Positions 35,587 to 47,900 of a DNA stretch of 64,000 nucleotides are shown here, one piece after another. Numbering within the stretch: position 1 is the stretch's first letter; each line of letters opens with the position of its first letter. The notes under the pieces are model-generated. The model did no database searches. It was given only the letters and a program-made list of their open reading frames with translations, and was not told where the DNA came from. The stretch lies in the NCBI RefSeq assembly GCF_000004825.1, contig NW_008805100.1, forward strand, positions 246,238 to 310,237, given 5' to 3'. The position numbers and the translations under genes are program-made. Source of the stretch: Heterostelium album PN500 (lineage: Eukaryota; Evosea; Eumycetozoa; Acytosteliales; Acytosteliaceae).

Positions 35587-35823
35587 TATCTATAAAATAT
35601 CTTTATTTATATCTATATATATATAATAATATAAAGCTTATAGCTAATAATTAATATATTTAAAAAAAAGCAAATGAATGAAGTAATATGATCGATCTGA
35701 AAAAAACTTATAAATGACAATGAAAAACAAAGCTTTGATTTGTGCCAAATTTGGAAAAACAATTTTTATTTATAAATATGTTTATGCGTATTTAAAGGTT
35801 TGAAATTATTTGTTGTTTAGGTT

Positions 35824-36923
35824 TTAATTCATTTTTGAGATTACGATATCGATTGGGAATTCAATGGTGATCTCAAAGTTCTCGTCATCTGTTTTGAATG
35901 CATCCATGAGTCTCTTTTTCAGGGTTGGAAGATAGTCTTCGTTCTCTGTTAAATACTTGCTGTAGCCTGACCATGTTGAATAGTATCCAATCATATTTAC
36001 AATCGATAATGTTTTCTATAATAATTAATTGTTAAATAAGTAAGTTAGTTAGTTATCATAAACACCATATTGATTATCGAAACAATAGTTTTGATCTATA
36101 AATATAAATACCTGGAATGAAATAGATTTTCTTGATGTATTCTCAAATGGTGGTATGATATCGATATAACGACGATCTACAAATCTTCTATTTGGTAACC
36201 AATACTTATCACCTAGAATATTCTCATAGAACTGATTTAATTTATTATTAGTAAATGAATATGTTAACTATATATTCTTTTGATAATTTACATCGTGATG
36301 AACTTTTTGACCTTCTTCATTTAGGTAAGTTGCAGTACCATAACACCAAATAATTAGATATCCATTTGGTTTCAATATTCTCCTATAAAAATAATAATAA
36401 TCATATTATATTAGTATACTAATATATATCAAATTGTATTTATGTCTTTTTCTTTGTTAAATATTAATAATTACTTTGATTCTTCAAAGAACTTTGGTAA
36501 ATCAAACCAATGTACTGCTTGTGCAACTGTTACGAGATCGGCAGTGTTGGATGGCTGATCAATATGCTCAGCAGGTGATTGTTTATATTGAATGTTGTCT
36601 GCTTTCTTTGCATTTGAGATTTGAGAGAGTGATGGGTCAACACCAATCACCGATTTGAACAACTTTCCAAGTTCGACAGTTGCTTGACCATTTCCACAAC
36701 CGACATCTATTGCCAACTCTTGTGGAGTATCTTTTGTTATGTCATTGATGATATCGAACAGCTGTTGTGGATAGGTTGGTCTGAACGTGGCGTACTTATC
36801 ACCTACCTTTCCGAATGGATCCTTAAACTCCTTGGTCTCTGTTGAATATGCTGGCTTTGCATCTGTTACTCTTTGTGATGATGACATGATCGGTATTATT
36901 ACTTTAGATAATCTCTTAATCAT
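35824..36923 (-). CDS. SAM-dependent methyltransferase (class I), copy 1
   Basis: Four exons: 36475-36923, 36292-36382, 36112-36231 and 35824-36015, all joining in frame (about 283 residues). It opens with a short linker and KVGDKYATFRPTYPQQLFDI. Motif I follows (LAIDVGCGNGQATVELGK), with the acidic ribose contact in VIGVDPSLSQI and motif IV VTVAQAVHWFD. It belongs to the small-molecule Methyltransf_11 group that includes yeast trans-aconitate methyltransferase and uncharacterised Dictyostelium relatives; the substrate is unknown. A second Met (36887) aligns better with copy 2's start, so the first 12 residues may be leader. The paralogue lies directly upstream at 37465-38503. Confidence 0.85.
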
Positions 36924-37095
36924 AAATATGATATGATTTTAAAAATAACTAACTAAACTTATCGAAATGCAATGCTAATACCACTATCTATTTATAATAA
37001 TTTGCAAATTTCATGATTTCATTTGTATTTTCATTTCTTTATTTAATTTGATTTAATTTTTTAATTAAAAATCAAATATCTAATTATTTGGTGTT

Positions 37096-37137
<42 letters not shown>

Positions 37138-37464
37138 TTTTTCAAAAAAGTCTAATATCCCATGCTAGTAACCATAAAAGGAAATCAATGTGGCATCATC
37201 ATTAATAATGAATAATACAAATATTAATTAGATGTCAAATGAATTCAATAATTTATTATAAATTATTATAACTATACAGCAAAGATTGAATTGAGAAATT
37301 CGCAAGAAATTGAAAAAGTGTAAGCAAATATCTTGCAATATCTACATACTTTCTTTTGATCATTTGTATGAAATGATAGAGAATATATTTTCTACTTTAT
37401 TATTATTTACATAAAGTTACAGATTAGTTAATAAGTTTTAATGATTATTAGTAAGATAGATGTT
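36924..37464. other. Spacer between tandem methyltransferases with poly(A) tract
   Basis: AT-rich with no coding signal. An uninterrupted run of 39 A residues occupies 37097-37135. No retroposed gene precedes it, so it is a simple homopolymer and a likely assembly weak point. Confidence 0.6.
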
Positions 37465-38503
37465 TTAATTCATCTTTGAGATTATGATATCGATTGGGAA
37501 TTCAATGGTGATCTCAAAGTTCTCATCGTCTGTTTTGAATGCATCCATGAGTCTCTTTTTCAGGGTTGGGAGATAGTCTTCGTTCTCTGTTAAATACGTG
37601 ATGTAGCCTGACCATGTTGAATAGTATCCAATCATATTTACAATTGATATTGTTTTCTTTAATGAATTGATATATATATATGATGTTAGTTATCAAAACA
37701 TTCTAATAAAGATCGATAGTAATCAACTAATCATCTATACATACCTGAAATGAAATAGATTTTCTTGTTGTATTCTCAAATGGTGGTATTATATCTATAT
37801 ATCTACGATCTATATATCTTAGATTTGGTAACAGATATTTATCACCTAGAATATTATGATAGAACTAATAAAGATATTAGTAAAAGTTGGTTTGAATATT
37901 CTAATGATAATTTACATCTTGATGAAGTCTTTGAGCTTCTTCATTGAAGCAAATTGCAGATCCATAACACCAGATTATTAGATATCCATTTGGTTTCAAT
38001 ATTCTCCTATTATTTATATATAAGTATATCTTTATCTATTTCTATCTATTTATATTCTTTTCTTTGTTAAATATTAATAATTACTTTGATTCTTCAAAGA
38101 ACTTTGGTAAATCAAACCAATGTACTGCTTGTGCAACTGTTATAAGATCAGCTGTGTTTGGTGGTTGATCAATGCACTCTGCAGGTGATTGTTTATATTG
38201 AATGTTGTCTGCTTTCTTTGCATTTGAGATTTGTGAAAGTGATGGATCGACACCGATCACCGATTTGAACAACTTTCCAAGTTCGATAGTTGCTTGACCA
38301 TTTCCACAACCGACATCTATTGCCAACTCTTGTGGAGTATCTTTTGTTATGTCATTGATGATATCGAACAGCTCTTGTGGATAGGTTGGTCTGAACGTGG
38401 CATACTTATCACCCACCTTTCCAAACAGATCTTTTAATTCTTTGGTCTCTGTTGAATAAGTTGGTATTGAATCGATAACCCTTTTTGATTGCATGGTTGG
38501 CAA
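37465..38503 (-). CDS. SAM-dependent methyltransferase (class I), copy 2
   Basis: Four exons, 38085-38503, 37916-38006, 37745-37864 and 37465-37656, give about 273 residues. Exon boundaries are identical in phase and position to copy 1, and motif I (LAIDVGCGNGQATIELGK) and motif IV (VTVAQAVHWFD) are intact. Differences concentrate in exons 2 and 3 (for example LHQDFYHNILGDKYLLPN against VHHDFYENILGDKYWLPN), so substrate preference may have shifted. No stops or frameshifts. The gene is a recent tandem duplicate. Its start is about 120 bp from the divergently transcribed FNIP kinase C, so they may share a promoter region. Confidence 0.85.
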
Positions 38504-38625
38504 TTAAAAAGAAGTCAAGTTATAAACTTTTATAAATTTAAGTTTTGCAAAAATAAAAAATAAATCTTGAACCACTTTATTTTTTTTGCTTTGTGATCAT
38601 TTAAAATTAAGAATAAACAATAAAG

Positions 38626-41475
38626 ATGAATACAAATAATATCGAGGAATCAGATAAATTACTAGAGAATACCTTGACATTTACTGATTTTTATCCATTT
38701 GAAAATTTCATAGTATTAATTAAAAATCATATGAAAGAAAATGATAATGAACAACACATAAATATCATATTAATGCGAAATATTGATATTATGTATGATA
38801 GAATTGTAATACCAGATAAAGTCGATACTCAATATCAATTAATAATAATAAAATCACAATCAAATTTATCATTATACTTACCTGTATACACAAAGTTTTT
38901 AAACAAATCACAATCATACACAATCAAAATTAAAGAATGTAAATTCAAACAGGTATCACGTTTTGACTATTTCAAACAAACACACATCATTAATAACAAA
39001 CAATATCATTCAATATCAAGATTTACAAACAGTAATGCTATCAATGATGTGTATTTAGTGTGTGGTATTGATAAAAGACCGGTAAGATCATTTTTCAAAG
39101 TAATTAATCAATTGACAATCATAAAACTAACAAAATCAATTCAAAAGTATGTTTATAAAACGATAAACTATAAAGATAATCAAAAATCTTATGAAAGAGC
39201 TGAGAATGAAATCAAATCAATGAAATTACTCAAAGGTAATAAAAGATTTGTTCAACTTGTTGATTTTCATCATGATAAAGACAATCAAATCTTTCATATC
39301 ATCACTCAATATTGTGAAGGTGGTGATCTTTCTCAAAAGTATAAACATTTAGCTGATCTAAATATGTATGTATAAAATATTTATCAAGATATGAATATTA
39401 CAATTAACCACTTTTATATTGAACATAAAATTAGAATCTTTTCAGAATCAGATATTATTAAATATATTTCAGAACTTTTCAATATTCTTTTGGATCTTGA
39501 TAAACATGGAATTGTTCATTGTGATATCAAACCATCAAACATATTCATTGGTGAAGGTGGTACTTTGATACTTGGTGATTTTGGATGTTGTAAATTCATT
39601 GATCAATCAACAATCATTGAATATCAAGATACAAAAGTATTTTTTGAGCCACCTGTTTTCATAACAAGTGTTTCAAATTCGAAAGAAATAACAGATCCAT
39701 CCATTTTTGATATGTATTCAAACACACTTATAAATGCAACTCGTGGAACAATTGGTTATATTTCACCAGTATGTATATTCTATTAATTAATATTTAAATA
39801 TATTTTAAACTAAATCAAAATTATAATAACAATTAGGAAGCAATGAAACGACAATATGCACAATCATGTGACATCTTTTCAATTGGATCAACAATTCTCA
39901 AATTATTATGTTGGTAAATACTCGAATAATCATTTTTAAAATATTATTATCAATCAGATATTAACTCTGTATTTTTGAATATTTAAATTGATCAGTCATC
40001 CAGATGATCGAAATAATCATCAACTATTCCAATCAACTGGTGAAATTAAGATTTCAGAATTCAGATATTCAAAACAATTGATTGAATTTATTCATCGATT
40101 GTTGGATCAAAGTCCAAAGAATAGAGAATCATTGAATCAATTATTAAACCAATATATTGAAACCGTCACCAATCATCATTTAATAACATTCAATTTAAAT
40201 ACTCCATTCAAAAACAGCTCAGTCATTATCACTGAAATCAAATTTGGTAATGAATTTAATCAACCTTTGGAATCTAATTCACTCCCTCCAAATCTGACAT
40301 CATTATCATTTGGATATTCATTCAATCAAATATTATCAGTTGGTGTGTTACCTAAATCACTGAAATCGTTGAAGTTTGGATATTCATTCAATCAAATATT
40401 ATCAGTTGGTGTGTTACCTATATCACTTGAATCGTTGAAGTTTGGAATTGAATTCAATCAAATATTATCAGTTGGTGTATTACCTGAATCACTTGAATCA
40501 TTGGTGTTTAGTGATAAATTCAATCAAATATTATCAGTTGGTGTGTTACCTGAATCACTGAAATCATTATCATTTGGATATGAATTCAATCAAATATTAT
40601 CAGTTGGTGTGTTACCGGAATCACTGAAATCATTGGTGTTTGGATATTCATTCAATAAAATATTATCAGTTGGTGTGTTACCTGAATCACTTGAATCATT
40701 GAAGTTTGGAGATAAATTCAATCAAATATTATCAGTTGGTGTCTTACCTGAATCACTGCAATCGTTGGAGTTTGGTTGGGAATTCAATCAAATATTATCA
40801 GTTGGTGTGTTACCTCAATCAATGTATTCATTGATTTTTGGTTGGGAATTCAATCAAATATTATCAGTTGGTGTCTTACCTGAATCATTGCAATCATTGG
40901 CGTTTGGATATTCATTCAATCAAATATTATCAGTTGGTGTGTTACCTGAATCACTGAAATCATTGGTATTTGGAAATGAATTCAATCAAATATTATCAGT
41001 TGGTGTGTTACCTGAATCACTTAAATCATTAGTGTTTGGTCGTGAATTCAATCAAATATTATCAGTCGGTGTGTTACCTGAATCACTTGAATCATTGGTG
41101 TTTGGATTTGAATTCAATCAAATACTATCAGTCGGTGTGTTACCTGAATCACTGAAATCATTGGTGTTTGGTGATAAATTCAATCAAATATTATCAGTTG
41201 GTGTGTTACCTGAATCACTGAAATCATTGGTGTTTGGATTTGAATTCAATCAAATATTATCAGTTGGTGTATTACCTGAATCATTGAAATCATTGAAGTT
41301 TGGATATTCATTCAATCAAATATTATCAGTTGGTGTATTACCTGAATCACTGAAATCATTAGTGTTTGGATCTGAATTCAATCAAATATTATCAGTTGGT
41401 GTGTTACCTAAATCACTGCAATCATTGGAGTTTGGTTGTGAATCCGATCAGTTTTTGTATTACTGGAATCACTGA
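38626..41475 (+). CDS. FNIP-repeat protein kinase, copy C (3' end frameshifted)
   Basis: Five exons: 38626-39081, 39148-39365, 39435-39768, 39837-39913 and 39996-41475, about 854 residues. The kinase core is complete: YVYKTINYKD (catalytic Lys), HCDIKPSN, DFGCCKF, GTIGYISPEA across an intron. Eighteen near-perfect 66-bp FNIP units follow from about 40255. The frame then closes early at 41473-41475 after CESDQFLYYW. Downstream DNA to 41817 still encodes two more FNIP units and the C-terminal region of the family in other frames, so a frameshift near 41450 truncates this copy. The N-terminus and kinase show no damage, so a shortened protein may be made. The substrate is unknown. Confidence 0.8.
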
Positions 41476-41817
41476 AATTATTATCATTTGGATATTCATT
41501 CAATCAAATATTATCAGTCGGTGTCTTACCAAAATCAATTTCATCACTCATTATTGGTGGAATACAAAAAGACTCAGTGAATCAAAGCAAATTAGCTTTA
41601 AATTTAGAAATTCTTGAAATTTATGATGATGGTAATAGGCACAACATAACAACATTCCAATTTGACAAATTCTCAAGATTCACTTTCATTTATCAAAGAA
41701 TTCTATCCAGAATATTATTCAACACACAATCTATCGAAGATCAGTGATTACATTGTCGATTCTCAGAACAATCAAATCAAAGGAGAATACATCATTCCTC
41801 TACTTTTAGCACAATAG
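41476..41817 (+). pseudogene. Out-of-frame remnant of the kinase C C-terminus
   Basis: A second frame continues the family: LESLKLLSFGYSFNQILSVG, PKSISSLIIGG, LNLEILEI. It then needs another shift, where CCAATTTGAC has one T more than expected (about 41660), to read SQDSLSFIKEFYPEYYSTHN and GEYIIPLLLAQ, ending at TAG 41815-41817. Copies A and B have the same tail in place. Two indels therefore separate it from kinase C. Either they are real decay or they are assembly errors next to the repeat array. Confidence 0.75.
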
Positions 41818-41944
41818 AAATATCATAATTATTAGATACTTTTATTGGTTACTTTGTTAGAGAGTTGTTTTTACACATTAATATATATCAATAATATAAA
41901 GTGTTATAATAGATATATCTTTTTTTATATTATTATGATCTTAT

Positions 41945-43385
41945 TTTAGTTCTATAGTGACAATGTTTGTGAGCTCTTGGTTTAGCTGGGTACTATGGTC
42001 ATCTACTTTCGAAAACATGGTCGATCATTTTTAAGGTGTTATTGTTGTAGTGCTTGTTGTTACTGTCTTTACTATATTACCACTCTCTTACCATTATAAT
42101 TTATTATTATTTACATTTGAAATATTATTTTCAGTATTAGATTCATCATATAAGAAAATGTAGATGATTACTGAGAGTTTGTGAAAAGAGTACACTGATC
42201 GCTGACACCGTCAAAGTCTTTGTTCTGAAGATGGCTAAAGTAACTCTGATGTCGAGTTTGTAGCGTATTTGGGGTGACGGTATCGATGAATATTGAGTGT
42301 ACTGAGTTGGTAAAACTAATTGTATTGATCGCACACACACCTCTTTCAGAGTGATTGGTTGAGCAGCATCACAACAATGTTGTTCTTCTCGTAGAATGAG
42401 TAGAAAGCATCTAATATCCAATGAGTCGGTGACCACTGAACCAGAAGTAGGATGTAAGGTGTTTGATGGAGGTTCTGTGGATCCTGGTTCTGCATGTCCA
42501 GACAGTTACCAAGTCGGTGCAGACATGAGTAATGTGTTGTCAGCATGAAAGTTACTCCTCTTAAAGTGGTGGTCATTTTCTAACTGCTATCCATTTTCAA
42601 AATGATCAAAGCTGGTGTAGTTCTCGTTCAAAAAATGTATTGCTGTCACTCATCGTCAAGTATGCCAAAGTTATTCTATTAATCTGTACGTTGTGTTACC
42701 AAGAGATTCTGAAATAGCTGTAATAGAGAGCATGATCAAAGCGATAACGTCAGACACTGAATAGTATAGTAGGCAAGACACTTGCGATCATCACGTGACT
42801 GACCAGACCACACCATTTCATCGGGATCCAAAACACCATTGCATTGTAACTCTGATTCTTAAAAACGATTTCCTTCAGAGCAGCCGACTTTCATGTGGGT
42901 AGATAGCCAGTCAAACTTCAAATTTTATAAATTAGATTGACCGAGTGAGTGTTCAAAGTATGACAGGTATTCCTTCAAACACATTTAACATTCAAAATAG
43001 AAATCGACTAAAACTGATTTATTATGTTACATAATAAGTAAGTTAGCTATTCTTTTATAATTCGAATTAATATTGATTACATTTGATCACTTACACTAAA
43101 TAGCATTACTTTTACTTATTTTTACTTTAAACCTTTTGGTTGAATCTATATTAATGTGATGCACCACCTAATGTTATCATAAGAGATCTAATATTTAATG
43201 TTTCTGATTGGGATATATCGATACATTTCATTATTTAAAAAAAAAAAGAAAAAAAAAAGGTAACGTTTGTTGAAAAATGAAGCTATGATTATTCTATAAA
43301 TTTTATTTTATTTATATGGGTAAACTTTATTTTATAATAATCTATTCTGAAAGATGAAAATAAGATAAAATTAACAAAGAAAGTA
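41945..43385. repeat. Degenerate interspersed repeat R2, copy 2
   Basis: This is the best-matching partner of 1535-2905, beginning about 130 bp after the end of the kinase C family tail. It preserves the same order of protein-like patches and the same distal AGGTAAC motif (about 43257) followed by a GATGAAAATAAGATAAA stretch. All frames are interrupted. Sequence similar to the 56.5-57.0 kb copy continues to about 43740. Confidence 0.6.
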
Positions 43386-43538
43386 GAGAATGAAATGTTA
43401 TATGAGAGTTTGCAGAGAGTAGATCGTGGTGCTTTGTTTTTGGTGATCACAATCGGTGTTACAGAGTTGTAAATAGAGTGTATGTACTATATTATGTGTA
43501 TAGAGGTGTCAGCATTTCCAATATCTAACTAACCGGTA

Positions 43539-43739
43539 GTGTTGTTTTATTCACCAAACAGAGATGACAGGCCCAATTGTGAGCCAGATAGCTATTCGTG
43601 TCATGCTAGTAATCGAATTCTGTTGGCAAGAGACATGTTGACTGACAACTCGATAATAGGTCTGCCTTTTTCAATGACCAATTCTGTAAAAGAGATGGAG
43701 AGATTGGATCAACTTGTCTGGTTCAACGATAGATATTGA
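43539..43739 (+). pseudogene. Coding remnant at the end of R2 copy 2
   Basis: A 66-codon plus-strand frame contains SNRILLARDMLTDNSIIGLP, FSMTNSVKEMERLDQ and LVWFNDRY, then stops. It looks like real protein sequence but has no homologue I recognise, and the corresponding part of the 56.9 kb copy is broken. It may be the 3' end of whatever gene or element R2 once encoded. Confidence 0.3.
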
Positions 43740-44289
43740 ATCAGTCAGACAGGAATCTATAGTTTAGACAAGATTAGATTAACAGAGTCACTGTGAATAC
43801 CAATATGCATAAACGTTCGTTCAATGCAGTCATGCAACACTGAACATTTCATAAGTAACACTGAAAATGATATTAAAAAAACAAAGAAACAACACTCAAA
43901 CTAACACATTTGGTACTCGAATACCACAAACGAACTCTAAAAACTAATTCAGAGACATCAAACAGTAATAGCAATATGATATTTGTGGTGTTGTATTAAT
44001 AAAATAAAAATAAAAATTTAAAAAATCTAAAGTATAATTCATTAAACTGTCAGTTTATAACTAAAAATATATATTTTTACTATAATATTGAAGAAAACAA
44101 TAAAAATTTTAATTTTTCTTTCTTTTGTAAAAATAAAAGATACATAATTAAATTAATATGATGATACAGAAAATATAAAAACTCATTCCAAAAACTTCCT
44201 ATTATCTTCCTCAAAAAAAACAATCACTTATAATATCCTTTAAAAATCTACTAATTCCATCAATAATCAATTCTTCTCCATTGAAATAT

Positions 44290-44781
44290 ACTTTTTCTTT
44301 TAGAGAATTCAGTATTATCACTGAAGATCCCAACAGTAATGAAAACCCAGTGATACCCTTTGAATATGAGGATATCGAAGATGAAACAGATAGGTTAAAG
44401 AGAAAGAGATTTCTATCGTCTGAAATATAGGGTTGGTGAAATGGAAAATTTAAGAAATTCATCAGTGAAGTTTCGAAATTTTAGAAAGTATTAGATTTCT
44501 AAGAGAAAATAAAAAAGAAAAAAGAGATTATAATTAAGAGACCTTTGATTGAAGGAATTGGTATTTTAATTCGAAATAGCTTTTTGTAAATCAGTATTTG
44601 CCCAAAAACACCATTTGAAATTCTCGACTGCCTTTCAAGTATAAATATTTTATTTGAATTAAGGGAGAAGATCGAGAGATATATTGGATGGGATGATGAT
44701 CTAGAAGAGACAATAAATTATCTGAAATATTTTGAAGTTGAACTCAATTCATTTAACGATAATGAATCTTCACTTGAATAA
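44290..44781 (+). pseudogene. Unknown decayed plus-strand coding pieces
   Basis: Two protein-like stretches lie on the plus strand: about 44302-44430 (FREFSIITEDPNSNENPVIP, then DRLKRKRFLSSEI and a stop) and about 44600-44781 (CPKTPFEILDCLSSINILFE, REKIERYIGWDDDLEETINY, a stop). They are in broken relation to each other and lack starts. Family not recognised. An 83-codon minus-strand ORF over the first piece looks like a shadow. Confidence 0.3.
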
Positions 44782-45184
44782 AGAATCATTAACTGTACAA
44801 AGAACAATTTTTATTGTGAAAAATATCAATATCATCATTCAATGGAAAATATCATAAAGATATCAAAAAGATGAGAAGATATTTGAGTTTTTATAATGGA
44901 GTCAAATTATTTGTCTAACTCTTCATATTGACCATTCATCAGCACTATGTTTTATATTTCTTGGAAAGTAATAAAATATTTATAAATCAACCTAAAAAAA
45001 TTGTTTCATTAAAAAAATAATAAAAAAAGATAATTTTTAATAATTTAAAAGGATTTCAGAACATTCCAATAAACTATTATGATTTAAATTTAAGTGACTA
45101 TAAATAATATATTAATTAATAACAATTTTTTTATTATAATAGTTTGAAATATATATATAAATTATTATTATTTTAGTAAAAAAG
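44782..45184. other. AT-rich spacer
   Basis: Nothing is seen beyond A/T runs. It forms the 3' flank of the minus-strand gene at 45185. Confidence 0.4.
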
Positions 45185-46318
45185 TTAAATTGAGAAATCT
45201 GGAACAGCTTCAATAATTGTTTTGAGTTGGAATAAATCAAAATCTAAGTTTGGGAGATTTTGATAGATATGTCCCGGTCCAAAAATGTCCACTGCTGGGA
45301 TCTATTAATTAAAAAATATTAAAAAATTAATAATAATGTTCTAAAAAAGATTAATACTTTTACTTACAGAAATAATATAAGGAGCAACAGAGGCGATGAC
45401 GGGGTTTGGATGGTTCTGCAGATTACCCTCTAAATCATGTTGTTGAAGACCACTATATCTCAAAAATTTGTTCTCTCTTCTACTGGTGGTTTGTGCAGAA
45501 CCAAACGATATTAAACGAACAACTCTTGGATCGTTAGGAAAACGTTGAAAGTAAAATGAGATTGCATTAAAACTTCCATTTACAGCCGGTTGTCTTTCCC
45601 ATATATGAACACCGAGGACAATGTTAATATACGGATTATTGAAATAGAGTCTACACTTTTGGAAGAACATTCTAACACTTTGAGATTTTCGGTTGACTTC
45701 AACGACCAACGGTTTAGTACTATAATTATTTGGTGGTATTGGAAATATTGATAAAGCACTATCTGCTGTAAAACTATTGTTTCCAAAAGATATTCTACTC
45801 TCGCCTGGAGCCATCCCATTGATTTGGTTATTTACCAAGTATCCATCAATAAATCTAACAAAAAATGCAACTGAGTATGCATGTAGATCTGAAACTGATA
45901 AAGAGGTGATAACTATTTTGCCATTCAAATAGAAAGCCTGTCTTGGTAGTTTTTCTGACTGTTGATAGTCTTGAAGGTTGTATTTTCTATATAAAATGAA
46001 ACCATCATTTCTATTTATTTCATTGATGTTCTAGGTTTAAAACAAATTGAATTAATAAATAAATTAAAGATAGGGTTCATTGTTTTATTTTTAATATAAT
46101 ACCTCTTCAACAAATTTCATTTTAGATTCGATTGTTTTGATAGATGAAATATCTATAAAGTTCAAATCTTCGATATTTATTATTTCAAATTTTCTTCCAT
46201 TGGAAAAAATGATATAATATCTATCACTTACAGATTCACCTATACATTTTGGTAATATTAAGTTTGATAATGATCTACTCATTGATTTGTCTTCTACTTC
46301 AACACCTAATGTTAACAT
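45185..46318 (-). CDS. Hypothetical protein, three exons
   Basis: Exons 46103-46318, 45368-46030 and 45185-45301 each join in phase 0 and give 331 residues. No signal peptide or membrane segment. The central exon has alternating beta-strand-like stretches (AYSVAFFVRFIDGYLVNNQI, GESRISFGNNSFTAD, LVVEVNRKSQSVRMFFQKC, YINIVLGVHIWERQP). The end is DIFGPGHIYQNLPNLDFDLF. I do not recognise the family. The intact frame and clean GTATTA/GTAAGT donors and TAG acceptors argue for a real gene, although its neighbourhood is mostly decayed repeat. The start at 46318 is the first Met after upstream AT-rich sequence. Confidence 0.6.
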
Positions 46319-46859
46319 AATAAAGATAATATATATATAATAAAATGTATAGAGTTAGTTATATTGAATAATAATTATAATATTTTATTATATAAAACTT
46401 ACTTTATATTTAAAAAAAATTCTTTTAACAAAAAAGATTTAAATAATATTAATTATAATTTTTTTCGATTGTGAATATATGTCTTTCCTATCTCTTCTTG
46501 TCACTTTTTTATTTTTATAACTTGAAATTTGTTTAAGAATTTTAAATTTTTTATTAAATTGTTAAATTTTTTTCAATTGGTTGGGGTTTTTCATAATTTT
46601 TTTTTCAAGAGAATAAATCAAATACTCAATCAATCATCTTCAAAACTCAGCAAACATCTTCATCCCAAATGAGGCTTTTCTAAATTAACACAAAAAAAGA
46701 AAAATGGGGTGGTTTTTTATTAATTGAGGTTACTTCACTTTTTTATTCTGCAAAATTAATTTGTTTTTTGCAAAAACAAAAAAGTAAAAATGACAAAAAT
46801 TGAATAAGACAATTCTCAACTGATTGATTTGGTTCTTCGTAATATTAATATACATATTT
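46319..46859. other. AT-rich spacer
   Basis: Promoter side of the hypothetical gene. No coding signal is seen. Confidence 0.4.
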
Positions 46860-47240
46860 CTGTTTGTAAGCAGTTGGTTCAGCTAGGTGCTATGGTCATC
46901 TACCTTCGAAAGCCTGGCCAATCAGTGATTCTGATGATTTAAGGTTTGTAATTGTTGTAGTGGTTTTTATTACTGTCTCTACTATATTACCACTCTTTCC
47001 AATAATGTTTTTGCTATTATAATTATTTATTATTTTCATTATCAGTTGGTAGAACTGGTTTTATTGATCGAGCACACAACCTCTTTCAGAGTGATTGGTT
47101 TAGCGGAGAACAAGTCTACTGCACTAGAAGAAATGGCCAGCGTTGGAAGAGTACATAATGTTATCATAAGAGATATATATTATTTAATGTTGTTTCTGAT
47201 TGTGATATATCGATACATTTCATTATTTAAAAACAGTACC
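46860..47240. repeat. R2 partial copy 3
   Basis: It carries the LGAMVIYLRKPGQSVI patch, a short gap, the FRVIG-type patch (about 47050-47110) and the CATAAGAGATATATATTATT block, then ends. Compared with copies 1 and 2 the central part is deleted. Confidence 0.55.
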
Positions 47241-47529
47241 AAATTTTTATTTGAAAATTAACTAAACAAAAAACAAATAAAGAATAGACTTGCTCTTTAT
47301 TAATTTGAATGATTCTTTTTAAAGTGTAAATAAAGTAATAGATTGAGGTTGAATGATTTATTAATATTTATGAGTTGGTATAAAAAAATCGATTAATTAT
47401 TAATTATTATTTGGATCTCTGAGTTTATGTTGTTGTGGTTACTCTTTTTGCTTTATTATTAGTAGAGTCATTGTATCATCTACATTTTCTTTAGATTTTA
47501 AAATTGAAAATTTTATTGTATAGGATAGT

Positions 47530-47900
47530 CGGTGATAGAGTACACTGATTGTCGACACAGTCAAAGAAGTCTTTGTTATGAAGATGTCTAATGTAACTGT
47601 GTTTCGTCTTTCACTCAGTCGCGAACATCAACCCGTTGTTGTGGATGTGTATTCGGCAGTGGTATGACATCGATGAATTGAATGCATGCACTGCGTTGGT
47701 AGAACTAATTAGTTGTATTTCAGAGTGAATGGTTGAGCCTGCTCACTAGGTAATGGCGCATTGATATTACCACTAGATTACTATTACCAAAATGATTGAA
47801 TCGGAGTGAGCTCCTGCTTCGGCCATGGTGATATCAAAGTTTAATTTGAAGTTTCAATCTACAATCAGTCGGCATTATATTATGTACTTGATTGTATGTT
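47530..47900. repeat. R2 partial copy 4
   Basis: It matches the ADTVKEVFVLKMAKV region of copies 1 and 2 (here VDTVKEVF-like, broken) and the GATATCGATGAATTG / TTGGTAGAACTAATT segment. It then diverges, with extra sequence not seen in the others. Copies 3 and 4 together cover most of R2, so they may be one element split by 290 bp of AT-rich DNA. Confidence 0.5.

Noticed and set aside
37097-37135. A39 tract as a retrotransposon or retrogene tail
   Set aside because: No intronless gene or element precedes it; poly(A) runs are common in this genome.
39988-39995. MISH start codon used to open the FNIP exon as a separate gene
   Set aside because: That ATG-containing segment lies in an intron; TTATCAG/GATCAG acceptors join the exon to the upstream kinase exons in frame in A, C and D.
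40320-41440. Regular 66-bp direct repeats as a possible CRISPR-like array
   Set aside because: The whole unit is coding and in frame (22-residue FNIP repeat); there are no unique spacers.
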